The notes beneath the pieces are model-generated. The model was not told where the DNA came from, did no database searches, and worked only from the letters and a program-made list of their open reading frames with translations. This document shows, piece after piece, positions 62,315 to 64,000 of a stretch of 64,000 bases of DNA. This DNA comes from Chamaea fasciata (Eukaryota > Chordata > Aves > Passeriformes > Sylviidae). The stretch's first letter is position 1, and each line of letters opens with the position of its first letter. The stretch spans positions 31,718,521-31,782,520 of the forward strand of contig JARCOQ010000008.1 in the NCBI GenBank assembly GCA_029207755.1, in the 5' to 3' direction. The translations under genes were made by a program, and so were the position numbers.

Positions 62315-64000
62315 CTGTTGAGGGAAAAAAGGATTCAGTTGTAATATTTAATACCACAAATAACAAAGATATCTCTTTTTTTTTTTTAATGAACAGACAC
62401 CTCTTCCCATACCAGAAGGACACCACACCAACTTTTCTATAAAAATAAACACACAAAAAAGACTAAAGGAAACTAAGAATTTTTCTCTTTTTAAGTTTAA
62501 AACAATGCTCCCTGCCACAGATCAAGCATCACTGCTAAATTCTATTCTAATAACATTTTACTAAGGAACACAAAGTATGTAATTCAATCCATCCATGTTT
62601 AGGAGTATAATTTTGTCCGAGCAGTTCCTCCCTGCTCGGCAGCTAGCATCTCCATAGAAATATTTCCATTTAGCTTTTGCTAGTGGTAAAAGTGTTTTCT
62701 AACTCCTAACTATAGGGGGGAAAAGCTGCCCTGCCCATGGACTGTCAGCTGGGCATGAGGCAGGGCTGTTCATCCTCACGTCACAAGCAGCTGATAATGA
62801 CAAGTCCTAGCAAAAGCCACTCCATTTCACAAACGGAAACCAGTGTCACAAAACCTGTCCAATAAGAGCAATGAAAGCAAGAGGAAAGTAGCTACATAAC
62901 TTCACCCAGTCTCCAGAATGGGCTATATGATGATATATACTTTATCTTCATTATCACAATGCAAGAAAACTGATGAAGTTAACGAAGTGGTCATGAGGAA
63001 TAACTACAAAACTCAGGGCACCAAAACCAGCTGCTAGAAATTTTGTCACCAAAGCAGCACAGGCAAATTGTAAACCATGCAGACCAAACTGCACAGCTCT
63101 AGCTCAAGAGTTAGAGCTTACCCACATGTTTTTAACAAACACAGACGTGACAAAGTTCCCATTTTCTCTGTACATCCAGGCAGCTGCACTAAATTAGCAC
63201 CATCGGCAATGGCATGAAGGCTGTAGTAGCACCTCTACAGCTTTCAGCACTCTGACGTAAACCTGAAGATCTTAGGAGGTGTAAGGCAGCAGTAACTCCA
63301 ACAAACCATGAATTCCTGGCAGTAACACAGCCAGAGGCTGGGAGAGGAGGCTGCTGCAGCAGGTCTGGCCTCTCCCACGGCACCGAGCAGCCTGTGCATG
63401 TGCCCAGCACACCCACACAGTTTCTGTCACTGATGCTGAGTACACCCATCGGCGCTGAGAGGGGTGAGAGAGATGGGTGCTCAGGCCAAGAGACCAGATC
63501 CTCACAGGGAGGGTGGGTTTCTCTCTGAATAACGAAGTGGTTAGCGCAGGACCTCATCTAACACCACAAATGCTTTGCAGGAGATGCATTTTCAAAGCTG
63601 CAATCCCCATCTTGTGTGTAACACACCGTAGCAGTTTTGAGTAACCGTGCACAGAAACTTGAGTTCACATCGATCAACACGAATGTTTCTTGACAAAGAA
63701 AACTTTGCAGGCAGAAGCTAACAAATAATGAAAAAAGAAACTAAATATCAGAAAGAACTCCACACCTCATGAAGGCATCAGCATTAGGCATTATATCTGC
63801 CTCACCTCAGGACACACCACTTGGATTTTGCTCATTGAAGTTTGACTTTCTTCTTAAAGATCTACTTCCCAAAAGAAGTATCAAGAATTCCACAAACTGG
63901 TGCTTCTTTAACCTACCACACAGAGTAAAACTGTTCACTGTATTTACAGTATGTTAAGAGGCTTTTAGTGTCACAATTACTAAGTAAACCAGCAAATACT
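62315..64000 (-). other. ACTR3 intron 1, partial
   Basis: At least 1.69 kb of intron 1, running off the right edge. It shows no CpG-dense promoter-like sequence and no match to the expected first coding exon (start Met followed by residues 2-14). A moderately GC-rich, chance open frame near 63190-63560 has no recognisable product. Confidence 0.8.

Larger units (their letters stand above)
48600..64000 (-). other. ACTR3: ACTR3 gene (actin-related protein 3), 5' end beyond window
   Basis: Arp3 is the actin-like, ATP-binding subunit of the seven-protein Arp2/3 complex. Together with Arp2 it forms the template for the daughter filament when branched actin is nucleated at lamellipodia and endocytic sites. 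Eleven exons on the minus strand encode residues 15 (last base) to 418 and a stop codon. Every junction is GT-AG and the frame is kept throughout. Actin-fold signatures are present: the second phosphate loop DSGDGVTH (169-176), AGRDIT, the adenosine motif LSGGSTMF (321-328), WFGGSMLAS and the Arp3-type C-terminus HNPVFGVMS. Diagnostic residues such as [15 protein letters not shown] and KPKPIDVQ separate it from the paralogue ACTR3B. No frameshift or premature stop is seen, so the gene looks intact and is not a retrocopy. The first 14 codons, 5' UTR and promoter lie beyond 64000. Confidence 0.97.

Noticed and set aside
62315..64000. Search for ACTR3 exon 1 and a promoter CpG island
   Set aside because: No sequence encoding the conserved N-terminal segment and no CpG-dense stretch occur on the minus strand before the window ends.

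Overview
This window is animal nuclear DNA, almost certainly from a bird and probably a songbird. The one gene that can be read is split by GT-AG introns. The interspersed repeats are CR1-type retroposons plus a fragment of a retroviral LTR that I recognise as a type common in songbird genomes. There are no operons, ribosome binding sites, CRISPR arrays or other prokaryotic features. Most open frames here are 60-170 codons long and unsupported, as expected by chance in 64 kb of vertebrate non-coding sequence.

Right part (about 48.6-64.0 kb, minus strand): the gene for actin-related protein 3 (ACTR3, Arp3), the ATP-binding actin-like subunit of the Arp2/3 complex. Eleven coding exons are mapped base by base. 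They hold 1213 coding bases, which is everything from the last base of codon 15 to the stop codon. The missing 44 bases equal one short first coding exon, so the full protein would be 418 residues, the normal Arp3 length. Exon 1, its promoter and any CpG island lie beyond position 64000. A roughly 0.8 kb 3' UTR runs leftwards to a good poly(A) signal near 48620. Introns are mostly AT-rich; one holds a CR1-like relic.

Left part (1-48.6 kb): no protein-coding gene that I can support. It lies downstream of the ACTR3 3' end; in other amniotes this side is a gene-poor interval reaching towards DPP10 (recalled, not tested). It contains a 51-bp minisatellite of five copies (about 3.9-4.15 kb), a clear CR1 3' end (27.4-27.7 kb) next to older CR1/L3-like sequence, an LTR 3' end (37.43-37.61 kb), weaker CR1-like relics, several simple repeats, three small CpG-enriched patches, and unique-looking stretches that could be conserved regulatory elements.

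I did not find a previously undescribed biological system. The points most worth checking are the two Arp3beta-like residues in the encoded Arp3, the candidate conserved non-coding elements, and the minisatellite that keeps several frames open at once.
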